A stretch of DNA of 40,787 nucleotides. It comes from Cochliopodium minus. Its lineage: Eukaryota; Discosea; Himatismenida; Cochliopodiidae. Within the stretch, counting starts at the first letter, position 1; every line of letters begins with the position of its first letter. A model generated the notes under the pieces. That model did not search any database, was not told where the DNA came from, and was given only the letters and a program-made list of their open reading frames with translations. The stretch lies in NCBI GenBank assembly GCA_024220525.1, contig JAMYWO010000066.1, forward strand, positions 94,609-135,395. The letters run 5' to 3'. Below, piece by piece: positions 9,667 to 21,200 of the stretch. The translations under genes were made by a program, and so were the position numbers.

Positions 9667-10931
9667 ATGAAAAAAATAACAAAGAAAGAGAAAATTGAAA
9701 AAAGGGATATTTTGGAAATGGATAACCATAGAAAGCAATGTTGGATCATCATCCTATCTTTTCTCAAATATGAAGATTTATTAGTGATCGCTAGGGTATG
9801 CAAAACTTTCTTTTTTATATTGAAAGAGAATGAGAGGTTTTGGAATTTATTTTCGATCCATCAATTGGGCAACTCCCCATTATCTAAGCAATTTCCATCA
9901 TGGAAAATTTTTTGTTTGGATTATTTGATGACAGGATGGGATAAAGAGAGATTATTGAATTGTTTTGATCTCGATAAAGAAAATGGAAAGATAGTCTCAA
10001 CCAATGATAGAATAGGTGAAATTTATACAATGATGAAATATATTTGAAGATATTTTATTTACAAGTTGTTTTGTTTATTAGAGATCATTTCAATAATAGA
10101 TTACTTTATTGATATCACAATACATTCAAATGATTTTACAAAAAAATATTTTTTGGGGTTACTCACCCATAACATATCTTATTTACAAAGAGAAATTTCA
10201 TTTTTTTTTTTTTATTCAATTTCGATGCTTTTCTTGGTTTTTACTGTTTGCTCGAAATAAAAAATTTCATATAGATTTTTTCATATTTTTAATGTTCAAA
10301 TTAAAGGTGGATGGAAAGGTTGTATCACCAAAACGACTATGTTGGAAAACTTTTTGTATCCCTTCAAACTTCATGCTCCTAAATCCTACTTCCATATTGG
10401 AGTTTCATCCTCAACATTATTGGAGAACCTGAGAGCGTTCGCAACTGACAATTACAGGTTCGGGTGGTTTTATTACGACGAAAAAATATTCATGGTTGGA
10501 GAAGGACGTGGTACCCAATTTCCACGTTTGAAACCTTACAAAGACGGATGCAAGTTATTCATTTTACTTCACGACGGAAGTTATTCTAAGGGTTTAAAAA
10601 AAAACTACTATTTTTATTTTTTAATTATTTTTATTTTCCACTTTTATTTTAATCATAATTTATTTTGTATTTTTATTTTTATTCCATTTTTCTTATAGGT
10701 GCAGCTACTATCAGCTTTTTTCATCAAGAACCAGATTCAGAGGAGATAGTTTACCAAATTTCCATGGACAATATTCCTCTCCAAAAAAAAAAAATCCTCC
10801 ATGGATTTTTTGGATGCTCAAGTCAGAATGTGAAAGTGGAACTTTTGTGCCCAATCTTAAGTAATGCAATAGACTTTGAGAAAATAAAATTCAGGTATGT
10901 TGATGCAAAAACTCTACGTGAAACCAAATAA
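9667..10931 (+). CDS. F-box protein with a SPRY/B30.2-like C-terminal domain
   Basis: Three exons (9667-10015, 10307-10591, 10699-10931) give 288 residues. Residues 20-65 form an F-box: hydrophobic WIIILSFLKYEDLLVIARVCKTF then ENERFWNLF, the helix that binds Skp1. The second half reads like a SPRY domain: YFHIGVSSS, then NYRFGWFYY, then KPYKDGCKLFILLHDG, then ATISFF, then GFFGCSSQNVKVEL. By analogy with F-box/SPRY proteins it would be a substrate receptor of an SCF ubiquitin ligase; this is inferred. The first donor (GTGAAA) is weaker than most in the window, and its choice rests on frame and on the smooth SPRY reading (RIGGWKGC). Confidence 0.7.
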
Positions 10932-11072
10932 AAAAAATTAAATTGTAATGTTTTTGAATAAAATCTTTTGATTCAGAGCAAATTATTTTAAAAAAATTGT
11001 TTAGTTTTTTTTGATCTCCTTTACTAGTCGATTTTAAAATTATTTTTTAAGAATCAAATTTATTGTTGAAAT
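10932..11072. other. 3-prime flank of the F-box gene, nothing recognised
   Basis: AT-rich spacer between the F-box stop and the short ORF at 11073. It has a TTTTTTAAG acceptor-like site near 11050, but no upstream coding frame that joins to the ORF. Confidence 0.5.
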
Positions 11073-11228
11073 ATGTTTGAATGGTCTCCTCATACTCACT
11101 CTCTTTTCTCGAATGAAACAAAACAATCAATTCTTGAGTTTGTTCTTGTTTCAAAATATTTCCAAAAGAAAATTGCTAAACTTCCAAAATATCTACTTTT
11201 CTTTATCCTTAATCTTTCTTTTATTTAA
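11073..11228 (+). pseudogene. Orphan 51-codon ORF carrying the shared WSP-TH-LPK C-terminal module
   Basis: The ORF starts at its own ATG and reads MFEWSPHTHSLF, then VSKYFQKK, then AKLPKYLLFFIL to a TAA stop. It matches the last 49 residues of both RCC1-repeat proteins at the other end of the window (VWSPQTHSYF, KLPKYLLYMIL; IWTPLTHSSF, KLPKYLIYMIV). No repeat domain lies upstream in this frame. It is either a remnant of a longer gene, a terminal exon whose upstream exons I cannot join, or a free-standing copy of the module. It sits between the F-box gene and the SAM-like gene on the same strand. Confidence 0.5.
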
Positions 11229-11534
11229 AATAAAATTAAAAATTTTTAAAAAAATCAAAAAATAATATGAAAATTAAATTAATTTTATAATTTTTTGTTC
11301 ATTTATTAACAAGATTCAAATCATAAACCAAACAATTTAAAATTCATAGAATTAAATTGTTTGAGTTTTCCAAAATTTGGAGCAGATTTATAAAAATGAT
11401 AAGAAATGAATCAAACTTTTCAACTTAATTCTTCAAGGCAGGACGAAACTTTTTTTTCATATTCTCAGTTTTTTTTGAGTTAATATTTATGAATAAAGAA
11501 AAAAAATTGAAAAGTTATTTTTTTCCTTCAATAA
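11229..11534. other. AT-rich spacer, nothing recognised
   Basis: Upstream flank of the SAM-like gene. Mostly A/T runs with no ORF or repeat that I can support. Confidence 0.5.
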
Positions 11535-12254
11535 ATGGAAACCAAAGAAATAAATTGGAGAAATAAATTACTCATTGCACTGCAAGGCCAAAATAAATTC
11601 GATTTCGAATTATGGTATCCATCTGGGGTTTTATTGGAGGATATCAAAGCTATGATAGAATTGTCTGATGCAAAAAAAGGAGAAGAGATATTCGAGAATT
11701 TCAAGGATTTTGATGAATTTACTGTCTATGAACTGAAAGAATCGGATTTGGTGGAGCTTGGGTTTGATCTAAATTCTAGAAAGCGATTCATGCATTACCA
11801 AAATATTTTCAAAGAATCTATCGCTTTTCAAAAAATATCCCAACAAAAATGCAAAAAACTATATCAAAGAATCACCAATTCATTTGATATAGAAGAGTAC
11901 CAAAATAAAGAGGAGAATGAGAATCAAAAGGAGAATGATAAAAAGGAGATCGAGAACGAAGATGAGAATCAAAAAGAGGTGAAGAGTCCAAGTAAAAAGA
12001 TGAAGAACCCAAATGAAAAGGAGATTCCTAATGAGATCATAATGGAGATGATATTTAGAATGCAATCACAATTAGAAAATTTTGATAAAAAATTAAGTTC
12101 CATCGATTCAAAACTTAGTAAAAACTTTATCTATCGAGGAGCATTAAGTTTAGATAATTCATCTCCGATTTCGAAACAACTGAAAGAAATGCCTCCTTCA
12201 CACTTTAACTCTGAATCTTCTTTTAATCAATTGATTTTTAAAAATCTAAAATAA
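11535..12254 (+). CDS. SAM-like domain protein with a charged coil
   Basis: A single open exon gives 239 residues. Residues 55-95 fit a sterile alpha motif: FENFKDFDEFTVYELKESDL followed by VELGFDLNSRKRF, the usual LxxL-ELG pattern. A highly charged Glu/Lys/Asn tract (about 125-165) and a helical segment that could form a coiled coil (MIFRMQSQLENFDKKL) follow. SAM domains mediate protein-protein assembly; no more specific role can be given. Two internal GTAAAA sites (11994 and 12119) are in phase with a separate open exon at 12366-12526, so the C-terminus may be alternative. Confidence 0.6.
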   Translation: METKEINWRNKLLIALQGQNKFDFELWYPSGVLLEDIKAMIELSDAKKGEEIFENFKDFDEFTVYELKESDLVELGFDLNSRKRFMHYQNIFKESIAFQKISQQKCKKLYQRITNSFDIEEYQNKEENENQKENDKKEIENEDENQKEVKSPSKKMKNPNEKEIPNEIIMEMIFRMQSQLENFDKKLSSIDSKLSKNFIYRGALSLDNSSPISKQLKEMPPSHFNSESSFNQLIFKNLK

Positions 12255-12365
12255 ACTCCTATTTTTCAATTGGGCTAAAATCAAATTCTGATTTCTTTTT
12301 GTGATGGATTGTAATTTATTGGATATATATATTTTAAAATCTTTGATCATAAATTTTTTTTTCAG

Positions 12366-12526
12366 TGAATGCAAACAGGAATATAAAAACCCAACATATA
12401 TTTAAAATATTTGGAACTAAAGACATATCTGATATTGGGCGAAAGATAGAAAGCAAGGAATTCCTTCAAGTTATCACAACAATAGATTTAAATACAGAAA
12501 AGTTTATTAAAAATCTAAAAATGTAG
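12366..12526 (+). other. Possible alternative terminal exon of the SAM-like gene
   Basis: A TTTTTTTTTTCAG acceptor opens a 53-codon frame ending in TAG, with coding-like composition amid AT-rich DNA. Donors at 12119 or 11994 (A|GTAAAA) join it in phase 1, each creating an ATG codon at the junction. The predicted end, EKFIKNLKM, loosely resembles the end of the read-through form, LIFKNLK. The alternative is an exon of an unrecognised small gene. Confidence 0.4.
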
Positions 12527-12689
12527 ATTTTTATAGTTCAACCATAAATTCAAGTCAGATTTTTTTTGACAGATTATTTGGGATTACCAGGTTGAAGGAA
12601 CTCTTAATATTAATGAAAGATTAATTGAATATTTACTTTAAAAACAAATTTAATTATTTTTAATCTTTAAAGATTTTTCATTATGAAGC

Positions 12690-12920
12690 CTATCTCAAAT
12701 TTAAAACAACATGTATCACTCCTTCATCTTTAACTCCAATCTCATCAAGTGTATTCTCATCATTCATCACTCTTCCCGAAAAGACAAGTTGAAACATATC
12801 AATATCAACTCCTATTTTACTTCTCAATTTTGATTTCATTGTCGATACTTTTTCTTGGTTTGAACTCTTTAAATTGAATACTTTTCCAGTTATTGATCTT
12901 ATTTTTAAATTAAAACTCAT
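12690..12920 (-). CDS. Free-standing ubiquitin-like protein without a C-terminal Gly-Gly
   Basis: A single exon gives 76 residues with the beta-grasp pattern of ubiquitin: MSFNLKIRSITGKVFNLK, an SKIG...MFQLVFSGRVMND central block, then LDEIGVKDEGVIHVVLNLR. It ends exactly where ubiquitin would continue with Gly-Gly, so it cannot be conjugated as encoded. It probably acts as a binding fold or is a degenerate paralogue. The next gene downstream on the opposite strand also begins with a ubiquitin-like domain, so the pair may come from a local duplication. Confidence 0.75.
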   Translation of the reverse strand: MSFNLKIRSITGKVFNLKSSNQEKVSTMKSKLRSKIGVDIDMFQLVFSGRVMNDENTLDEIGVKDEGVIHVVLNLR

Positions 12921-13005
12921 TTCTGTTATATTTTTAGTGTTTAAGTTTTTTTTTAAAGTTTAATTTATTCTTAAAACTTGAAAATAAATAAATCAAATAA
13001 AAATC

Positions 13006-13137
13006 ATGGACAAAGAGTTAGATGAACAAACTTTTTTTGATTTAAAAAAATTGGTCTTTAGAAGTGAATTGTTTAAACATATGCTACACTGTTTCATTCT
13101 TTGTTTTACTAAATTAATTGAGAAAGAAGAATTTTAA
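13006..13137 (+). CDS. Possible 43-residue ORF, doubtful
   Basis: The ATG-started frame reads MDKELDEQTFFDLKKLVFRS, then ELFKHMLHCFILCF, to TAA. The phrase LVFRSELFKHML resembles the middle helix of a BTB domain, but the frame is too short for a domain and no exon joins to it. It may be a fragment or chance. Confidence 0.2.
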   Translation: MDKELDEQTFFDLKKLVFRSELFKHMLHCFILCFTKLIEKEEF

Positions 13138-13173
13138 TTTCAATTCTTAGTCAAAATATTAAAGAAAAAAAGA

Positions 13174-14290
13174 ATGAAGATTCAATCAAAAAAATATGAA
13201 ACAGGAAATTTTCTCAAAATAAACATTCAAGATTTAAATAATAGGAAATTCGAATGTATTGTCTACGATAATTTGAAGATGGGAGATCTCAAAACGATTA
13301 TATGCAAAGTTTACTCTCAAAAATTTGATTTTAAAGTGGAACCCATCAATACAAGGGTAATTTATGCAGGGAGAAACATAAGTGATGAATATACTCTTAA
13401 ATACTATAATGTGGTTGAAATGGGTACAGTATATGTTGTATATAGAATGAGAGGTGATGAGGAAAAAAAATATACTGTTGAGAAATTGGAGGGAAGATGT
13501 GGAAATGAGATCTTTGATTATTCTCAAGGTTAATCCAAATATAAAAGCAACATTTCTTCAAATACAACAAAATAATTTCATAAAAATTAAAATTTATATT
13601 GATCATACAGCCACTTGCAAAACATGCTTTGGAAGCAAAAAGATAGAATGTCAAGATGTAAAGAAATTTTCTCTTTTTTTTAACTTCAAACCAATCTGAC
13701 GAATCATAAACAATTTTTCTTTCTTCAAAAAAAATTTTTTAAAGAAAAAATATTGCAATGAAGGATTCATTGAATGTCTCATTTGCGACGAAAATGGAAA
13801 AACAAGAAAAGAAACAGACGCAATAATGAACATAAACCTCACTGAACCTTTCAAAATATCTATTTATTGGGTAAACGCTTGCCCTAAATTTCCTATAGAT
13901 TATTTCACTTTTTTACATCCAAATAATCTCGGCAAAGATAAACGGGATATTTTTGAGTTGATTCATTATGAAAACAAAATGGAGCTTCTTTTCAAAGAGA
14001 ATATTTTTGCTCCAAGAGAGGAATATAAGCTTAGTGTCAACAGCTGGGATATAAAACAACAAAACTCTTTTGATAATTTTTATTACCAGAGAATTTTTTT
14101 CTTCAATACTTTCAGAGATGGACATGGCTGGACTTATAATACTCATCATTGTTACGACCAACAAACAAAACTTTGTGTCGAAACTTTTTGGAAATGTTTT
14201 CAAGTTTTAAGAAAAGACAAAAAGATTGGGTTGGGTTTTCTTCCAAAACCCATTGTTTCTCTTATTTGTTTCTTTTTCACAATTTTTTAA
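13174..14290 (+). CDS. Ubiquitin-like domain plus Cys4-type zinc protein with the shared C-terminal module
   Basis: The first part (13174-13657) begins with a ubiquitin-like domain ending VVYRMRGD, where ubiquitin has LRLRGG. A cysteine region follows, CKTCFGSKKIEC, then after a GT-AG intron (13658-13744) YCNEGFIECLICDENGKT, similar to DnaJ-type zinc repeats. The C-terminus ends in GWTYNTHHCY and FLPKPIVSLIC, the module also found in the RCC1 genes. The frame of the ubiquitin-like part ends at a stop at 13531, while the cysteine part is in the next frame. Either a 19-nt intron (13529-13547) or one extra A in the eight-A run at 13463-13470 must be assumed. The predicted length is about 336 residues. 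The function is unknown; protein-protein binding is likely. Confidence 0.6.
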
Positions 14291-14501
14291 TCTTTAAAAA
14301 TAAATAGGTTTCACAATTTTTTTTTTGTTCTCAATTGATTCTTGAAAATTTGATTAATCAAGATTATTTTCTCCACAAATTTCTTCTATGTCTTTTATCC
14401 AATAACTTATCATTTCATAATATAAATTTGCGCCAATAATTATATAAAATAATAATTTTGTCGTTAAAAATAGAAATTGAAGTAAATTTAATATTTTTTC
14501 A

Positions 14502-15062
14502 TTAAAGAAGATTGCATCCTCCTTTTTTCTTTTCTCCCTTTTTGGTAGATGGGCCTTCCTTTTTGTTGATTTGTCTTATCAAATCCAAGAAGAGCTCTTG
14601 GATGTTGGTAGAAGTCTTTGCAGAAGCCTCCATGTAAGAAGATTTCCATTTGCTTGATAATTCTTGAGCTTCATTTTTGGATACAACTCTTTGTTCATCC
14701 AAATCGCATTTATTTCCAACAAGAATAGAAGGAAAATCATCAGTATCTTTTACACGTACAATTTGATCTCTTATATCGTTCAAATCAGTAAAGGTTGATT
14801 TTGCGACGATGGAATATACAAGAACAAATCCTTGTCCATCTTTCATGTATAAATCTCTCATAGCAGTAAATTGTTCAGTACCTGCAGTATCCAAAATTTC
14901 AAGGAGACATTGTATTCCATCAACTTCAATGTTTTTACGGTAGGAATCTTCAATTGTTGGATCATATTTCTCAACAAATACTCCTTGAACAAATTGAACA
15001 GTTAATGCAGATTTTCCTACTCCACCACTTCCCAAAACAACAATTTTATATTCTTGAACCAT
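14502..15062 (-). CDS. rap1: Ras-family small GTPase, Rap1 type
   Basis: A single exon gives 186 residues, the usual length. GSGGVGKS (P loop, with Gly at the position equal to Ras 12), [15 protein letters not shown] (switch I effector region), DTAGTEQF (switch II with Thr at the position equal to Ras 61, the mark of Rap), NKCD and EASAK are all present. A polybasic tail (KKGEKKKGG) and a C-terminal CNLL box predict prenylation, with Leu at the end favouring geranylgeranylation. Rap1 controls adhesion and polarity at the plasma membrane in amoebae and animals. It has no intron, in contrast to almost all its neighbours. Confidence 0.95.
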   Translation of the reverse strand: MVQEYKIVVLGSGGVGKSALTVQFVQGVFVEKYDPTIEDSYRKNIEVDGIQCLLEILDTAGTEQFTAMRDLYMKDGQGFVLVYSIVAKSTFTDLNDIRDQIVRVKDTDDFPSILVGNKCDLDEQRVVSKNEAQELSSKWKSSYMEASAKTSTNIQELFLDLIRQINKKEGPSTKKGEKKKGGCNLL

Positions 15063-15255
15063 TTTTCTTAAATTTTTTTTTTTTTTTCCTTGGATGAAAT
15101 TTTTTTTTATTTTTTATAAATTGAAGTTATTTTTGGTAGTTTGGTTAAAAAAGAGAATTCAAAATGAACATAAATAGAAACCTACAATAACAACCAAAAT
15201 GGAAATTTAGATGAATATTAAAATAGTATCTTTTAAATATTTAATTGAAATATTT

Positions 15256-18200
15256 TTATAAAGTATCCATCTCCTTGTTCTTTTTTTCACTCTTTCTCTC
15301 ATGAATCTGTGACAAACCAAGATATTTTTCATTGCTAAAATTCAAGTCGATAGTGCTGTTGTTATCAGAGTCAGACGAGGAGTTGTTGTTAGAGGAGCTG
15401 TTGATATTGAGACTGGTGAATTTCTGAGAAGCTTCTTTGTTCTTAGCTTTCAAGTAGATTTGGATGTAAGGGTAGAAATAAGCAATAATAAATGACAGTA
15501 TAAAAAGGCCATTGATGATTCCTTAATAAAAAAAAAATTTTAATAAAAAAAAATTTAAATTTAAAATAATTATATTATATAAAAAATATGTTAGTAACAT
15601 GGAAATACTAAAAAAATATTTTAAATTATTAAAATTAAATAAAAAGTTCAGTGTATTTGCTTGTTTTTAATGTAAAATATGAAAATCTTTTAAAATTAAA
15701 AAAAAAAACAAAAAATTACCCAGAAAAATCAAAACACCACGGCTGGTGCCAACAGTGGTGGGAAGAAGTAAGTTGGTCAATAAAATGAGAGTATTTACAG
15801 AGTCGAACATGAGCTCTTTCACTGTGACAAATGGTTTGAGAAATTGGTTGATGATGGCAAACACAAAGAGAGTGACGGAGATCAAAAACTGTTGTACGTG
15901 TTGGTCATATTGGAAGTACATGAAGAAAAATACAACCTAAAAAAAAATTTTTAATATTTTTCAATTTAAAATATTTTATGTTTTATTTGATAAAATACTT
16001 TTCACATTTAATTTTTAATATTAATATATTTTTAAAATATATTTTTAATTTACTTTTAAAATATTATATTATTATTTTTATAATTATCGATTTTTTTAAA
16101 ATGATTATTATTAATCTAAAGTAAATTAAAATTAAACTTTACAAGTTTTTTAAAAAAAATATTTCAAACTTTTAAAATAAATATTATGAAAAAAAATCGA
16201 TTTTTATTCAAATGATCAAAAAAAATTTTTTTTTTTTTTTTACCATGACCCTTCTAAGCAAAAGAACCAAATCATACCAATAAAACTGCTTCTTAAAAGT
16301 TTTGTAATAGAAATGAAGTCTTTCAATGTAATCCTCATTGAGAATTTTGTTTTTGTTTCGGTACAATAGGTAGGCGAACACGAGGGGAATTCCCGCGATG
16401 TAAACGATCAAAAAAATGTACGCTGAAAGGAAAAGTGGGAGGTGGAGGTTCTCGTGGCAAATAATAAAAGGATTTGAAAATAAATAATAAGGCAACTGAT
16501 CTTTTGCCAGTCTGTCCATTTTTTCCGAATTGAAAAATAAAATAAAAAATAAAAAATAAAAAAAAATATTGAAAATAAAAAATAAAAAATAAAAAAAAAT
16601 ATTGAAAATAAAAAATAATGAATAATAAATAATAATAAATAAAAAATAAATAAAAAATAAAATCTAAAGATTGAAAAATTAAAAAATTACAAAAAATTAA
16701 AAATAAATAATAAATAATAAAAAATAAAAAATAAAAAATAAAAAATAAAAAATAAAAAAATAAATAATAAAACTAAATTAAATAATAATAAGTTACCCCA
16801 CATTGAGCTGGGTTACACAATTATGTACTACTGAAAAAATATCAATGGCCAAGTCGACAATCAAGAGGTAGAAAATAAAGAGACTGAGTTGAACAATGGT
16901 GATTCTCCACTTGTTCTTTTCGTATTGGGCAACATCCATGTTGTTAAACTCTTCAAAATCCTCTTCAATGATTTGATCTTAAGAAAAAAAATCAATTTAA
17001 AAATAAAAAAAAAATTATTTTTGAAATAATAAAAAATTATTTTTGAAATAAAAAAAAATTATTTTTGAAATAAAAAAATTATTTTTGAAATAAAAAAAAA
17101 TTATTTTTAAAAAATAAAGATTCAAACAACAAAAAAAAATTATTTTAAAAAAAATTTGAGATTTGAAAAATAAAAAATGAAATAAAATAAAACAAATAAA
17201 TTATTAAAATAAAAACAAAAAATAAGAGTTTTAAAAATAAATTAATTAATGAATATAAAAATGAAAGTTAAAACTAAAATTAGAGATTTTGAAAAAATAA
17301 GAAGAAAAAATTAATTTTTTACCCTCTCCCTCTTCATCTTGTGTGGAATCTCTTACGACATGAATCTCCCTTTTTTTCTTGCGGAGATTTCGGACGAAAG
17401 AAAAGAGGGACTTTATCTTTTCGGACAAAGTGCTCTGGACGAAAAGAACCAACAAAGCTAACAAAATGAAGATGAAAGGGGTCATCATCTGAAAATAAAA
17501 AACGATGAGGGTTCCATGCTCCGATTTTTTGAAGCCACACACCACATTGTTGATTTGCACGTTGAAATAGGACATGATGGAGTTGGGCAATGTGAGCACT
17601 GAAAAGAATAAGGTGGATGTTTGCGAGTAGAATATGAACACCTTCAGAAGTCCCGAAATTCCTGTATGGTGGTGCTACATTTTTTAAAAAATAATTTTGG
17701 ATGAATTTATTAATATATTTATTTTTATTTTCTTTTTAAAAATTTTTTGAATATAATTTTTATTTATTTTTCATTAAAAAATAATTTTTGGTTAAAAAAA
17801 AAACTTTTTTTTTTTATTTTTTTTTTTAACAAAATTTTCATTATTATAATTAAATAATTTTAAAAAAAAAATCAAAAAAAAATTACATCATCTTTGTTCA
17901 TGGGGCTTGTAAAAATGATGACAATCAAAAGGATGAGATAATAAGTCTGGACATAAGGATTCTTCAAAAAAAGGCCTCCAGAAACAGACAAAAACATGAC
18001 GAGCATAGAAATTACAATGACGACAACAGAATAGAGAACGCTTTTACTCAAACAAATGAATAAAGTGGTGAACCCCACTATCGATATTGCTGTGATCAAG
18101 TTTGTTTTTTCTAGGTCGGCGCATGGTTCGCATTTGTACGCTACTTTGTAGTACCCGCTTTGACATTCGCTGCACAAAAATCCTTGGTATCTATAAAATC

Positions 18201-21200
18201 AACATTTTAAAAAAAAAATTATTGGAAAGTAAAAGAAAAAAGAATAAAAAAAAAAAAAACAATATCTAATTCAAATCTAATCAAACATTTATATTCAAAA
18301 AATTAATCAAACATTATTATTAAAAAAAAAAAAAAAAAAATTAAAACCAAATAAACAAAAAAAAAAATATTCGAAAAAATAATCTAGAAATAATAACAAA
18401 ATATATGATTTTTTTAATTATGGAAATGCATTTTTCAAAAAAAGAAACAAAAAATTAAAACTACCCTTCTTTGCAAAATCCCATCCCGTAGTTACGATCT
18501 TGTTTGTAGTAAAAAATCAAAAACGAAGAAATTTAATTTGTGAGAACAAAAAAAAAAAAAAAAATAGAATAAGAAAAATAAAGAAATTAAAAATAAAAAT
18601 TTATTAAATTTACCAGAATTTTTTACAAGTATCATTTTTGATTTAAAATCAAATGTGTAGTTGTATTTCAGCCTTTTGTCGGATTTGTCAACGTACAAAC
18701 TGATGTTGAATGGTTCACACTTCGAATAGCTTCCACATTCCAATAAAATGTATTTGGAGTAGGGGACATTCTCTATTGGGTATAACTAAAATGAAAAAAA
18801 TTTTTAAAAAATTAAAAATTAAAAATAAATATTATTTTTTAAATATTGAAAAAAAAAATAAAAAAAAAAATATATTTAAATATAAAATTAAATATAAACC
18901 CAATAACCACCAGAAACTTGATAGATCATTCCAACATTATTTGAAATACACTTCCCTTGATTGGTATCACCAGGGCAATTGTAACACACTGATGAATCGA
19001 GAGAATATTGGCCCTCTTCGCATTTGCTGCAAATATTGTCTGAACTCTCTCTGTAGCCTTTATTCAAGGGAATTTAAAATAAAATTTAAAAAATAAAAAA
19101 GAAAAAATTTTAAAAAAATTAAATAAAAGAAAAAAATAAAAATTAAACAAGAAAAAATAAAAATCAAAAATATAAAATTAAAAAAAGTTTACCCAAATAA
19201 CAACCTTCGAGAGTATAACTAAAATTACTGATGACATATTGGTTTGTGGAATCTATAAATAGTCTGATAGAATAATTTGAGCTTCCTTTTTTAAAAATTA
19301 AAAAAAATAAAAATAAAAATAAAAAATAAAAAATAAAAAATAAAAAATAAAAAATAGATAAAAAATAAAAAAAAATAGATAAAAATAAAAAATAGATAAA
19401 AATAAAAAATAGATAAAAAATAAAAAATAAAAAATAAAAAATAAAAAATAAAAAATAAAAAAATAGATAAAAAATAAAAAAAAATATCTTACTGTTCCCT
19501 ATTTGTTGTAAATCCCCAATGAAACATTTTCCATTGATGATGGGGTAACTTAGTGAAGAAGTGAAAAGATTGTGATTGTTGGGATTATTGGGTGCAACTT
19601 GTATGAAACTGTTCAATGTGGTATTAATTGTTTGGTTGTACCTGTTTGAGATTGAAATGATGGGTGTAATAAATAAAAATTAAAATTGATTTTGTAAGTT
19701 TACCAATCTTTAATTGAAAAATTCCCAGAAAACACAGTTCTAGAGAAAACGTAGGCTGATTTTTTTTTAAAAAAAAATTATTTTAAAATTTTTAAAAAAA
19801 ATCAAAAATTAAAAGTTAAAAAATTTTTAAAAATGAAAAATAAAATAATTCAAATTAAAAAGAATAAAAAAAATAATGGGAATTAAAATTTAATATATAA
19901 AATGATAATATAAAAAAAAATAAAAATAAAAAAAAAAAATAAAAAGTACTTGGGAAAGAGATTGGGTCAATGTGGCTGATTTGAGAAGAGACAGAGCTCA
20001 TGTCATTAGATTGGAAGGTATTCAAGTCGACAAAATTCCTGAGGTCTCTATCTTTCAAATAGAATTCGGTGTTGTAAGCATCCCAATAAATGACTCCCTC
20101 TTTTTAACATAATATTAAAAAAAATTTAAATGAAATTTGAATAAATAAATGAAAAACCTCCTTTCTTTGAAGAAGAATTGAAGAAGTAGTTATTAGAAAC
20201 ATTCAATGCGAATAGGGAGTTGAAGGTGATTAGTGAATTGTTGTTATTACTTAGCTAAAATGAAAAAATAAAAAATAAAAAATAAAAAATAAAAAATAAA
20301 AAATAAAAAATAAAAAATAAAAAATGAAAAAATAAAAATAAAAAATAAAAAATAAAAAATAAAAAATAAAAAATAAAAAATAAAAATGTTAAAAAATAAA
20401 AAATAAAAAATAAAAAATAAAACATATAAAAAATAAAAAAAGAAAATAAAAATAACAAAAAATTTCAATAAAATCAAAATAAACGAATTTTTTTTTTACA
20501 TAAATTGATGCCCCATTACTTAAAGAAGAAGAATTGAAAAAGGAACAGTTAGAAACAGTTAAAATGTTGGAAGTGGACAAAAAGGGAACGAGGGCGTAAA
20601 AAGAGCCGCCATTGACAGAAAAAGAGTTGCAGAAGAGATTGCCGACCAAAGAAAAAGTCGCATCAACAAAATTCGTGAAATAATAGTCGTAATGGAAATG
20701 CAAAGAACCTCCCAAATCTCCCGCTGCATTTCCATGGAAAAAAGAATTTTCTAAGGAGAAATAAGGAGTGTAATATCTTGAATAAGGGGTGCTAAATTTG
20801 GTGTGTATTGCTCCTCCGTGTTTGGAGGCGTAGTTGTTTAGAAAGGAGGTGTTTGAGATCTGGAGCTTTGTTTGGTCTTGGAAAAACGAGGCTATTCCTC
20901 CTCCGTAGTCTGCAAAGTTGTTCAGGAATGTGCAGTTGAAGACTTGCGAATCTGAGGCCAAAACGTCGAAATATCTATTGGAATAAAAAAAAAAAATGAT
21001 TTGAAGAAAAAAATGACAATAATAAAATCTCTATGAAAAAAATCTCAATGAAAAAGAGAAAAAAAAAATTTGTAAGAAGGCATTACAGTACTCCTATATC
21101 GGCCGAATTGTTCTATTTTAATGAAATGTTTTAATATTAGTCCTTTAAAAATTTTTGTTTTAGAAATTTGTTTTATTACAAAAAAGACTGTGTTTTTTAT

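Noticed and set aside
13006-13137. BTB-domain gene
   Set aside because: Only a 43-residue frame with a faint resemblance to one BTB helix; listed as doubtful and not as a BTB protein.
20247-20477. Long Phe/Tyr/Ile-rich open frames on the minus strand
   Set aside because: They are translations of the ATTTTT microsatellite in an intron and carry no real protein signal.
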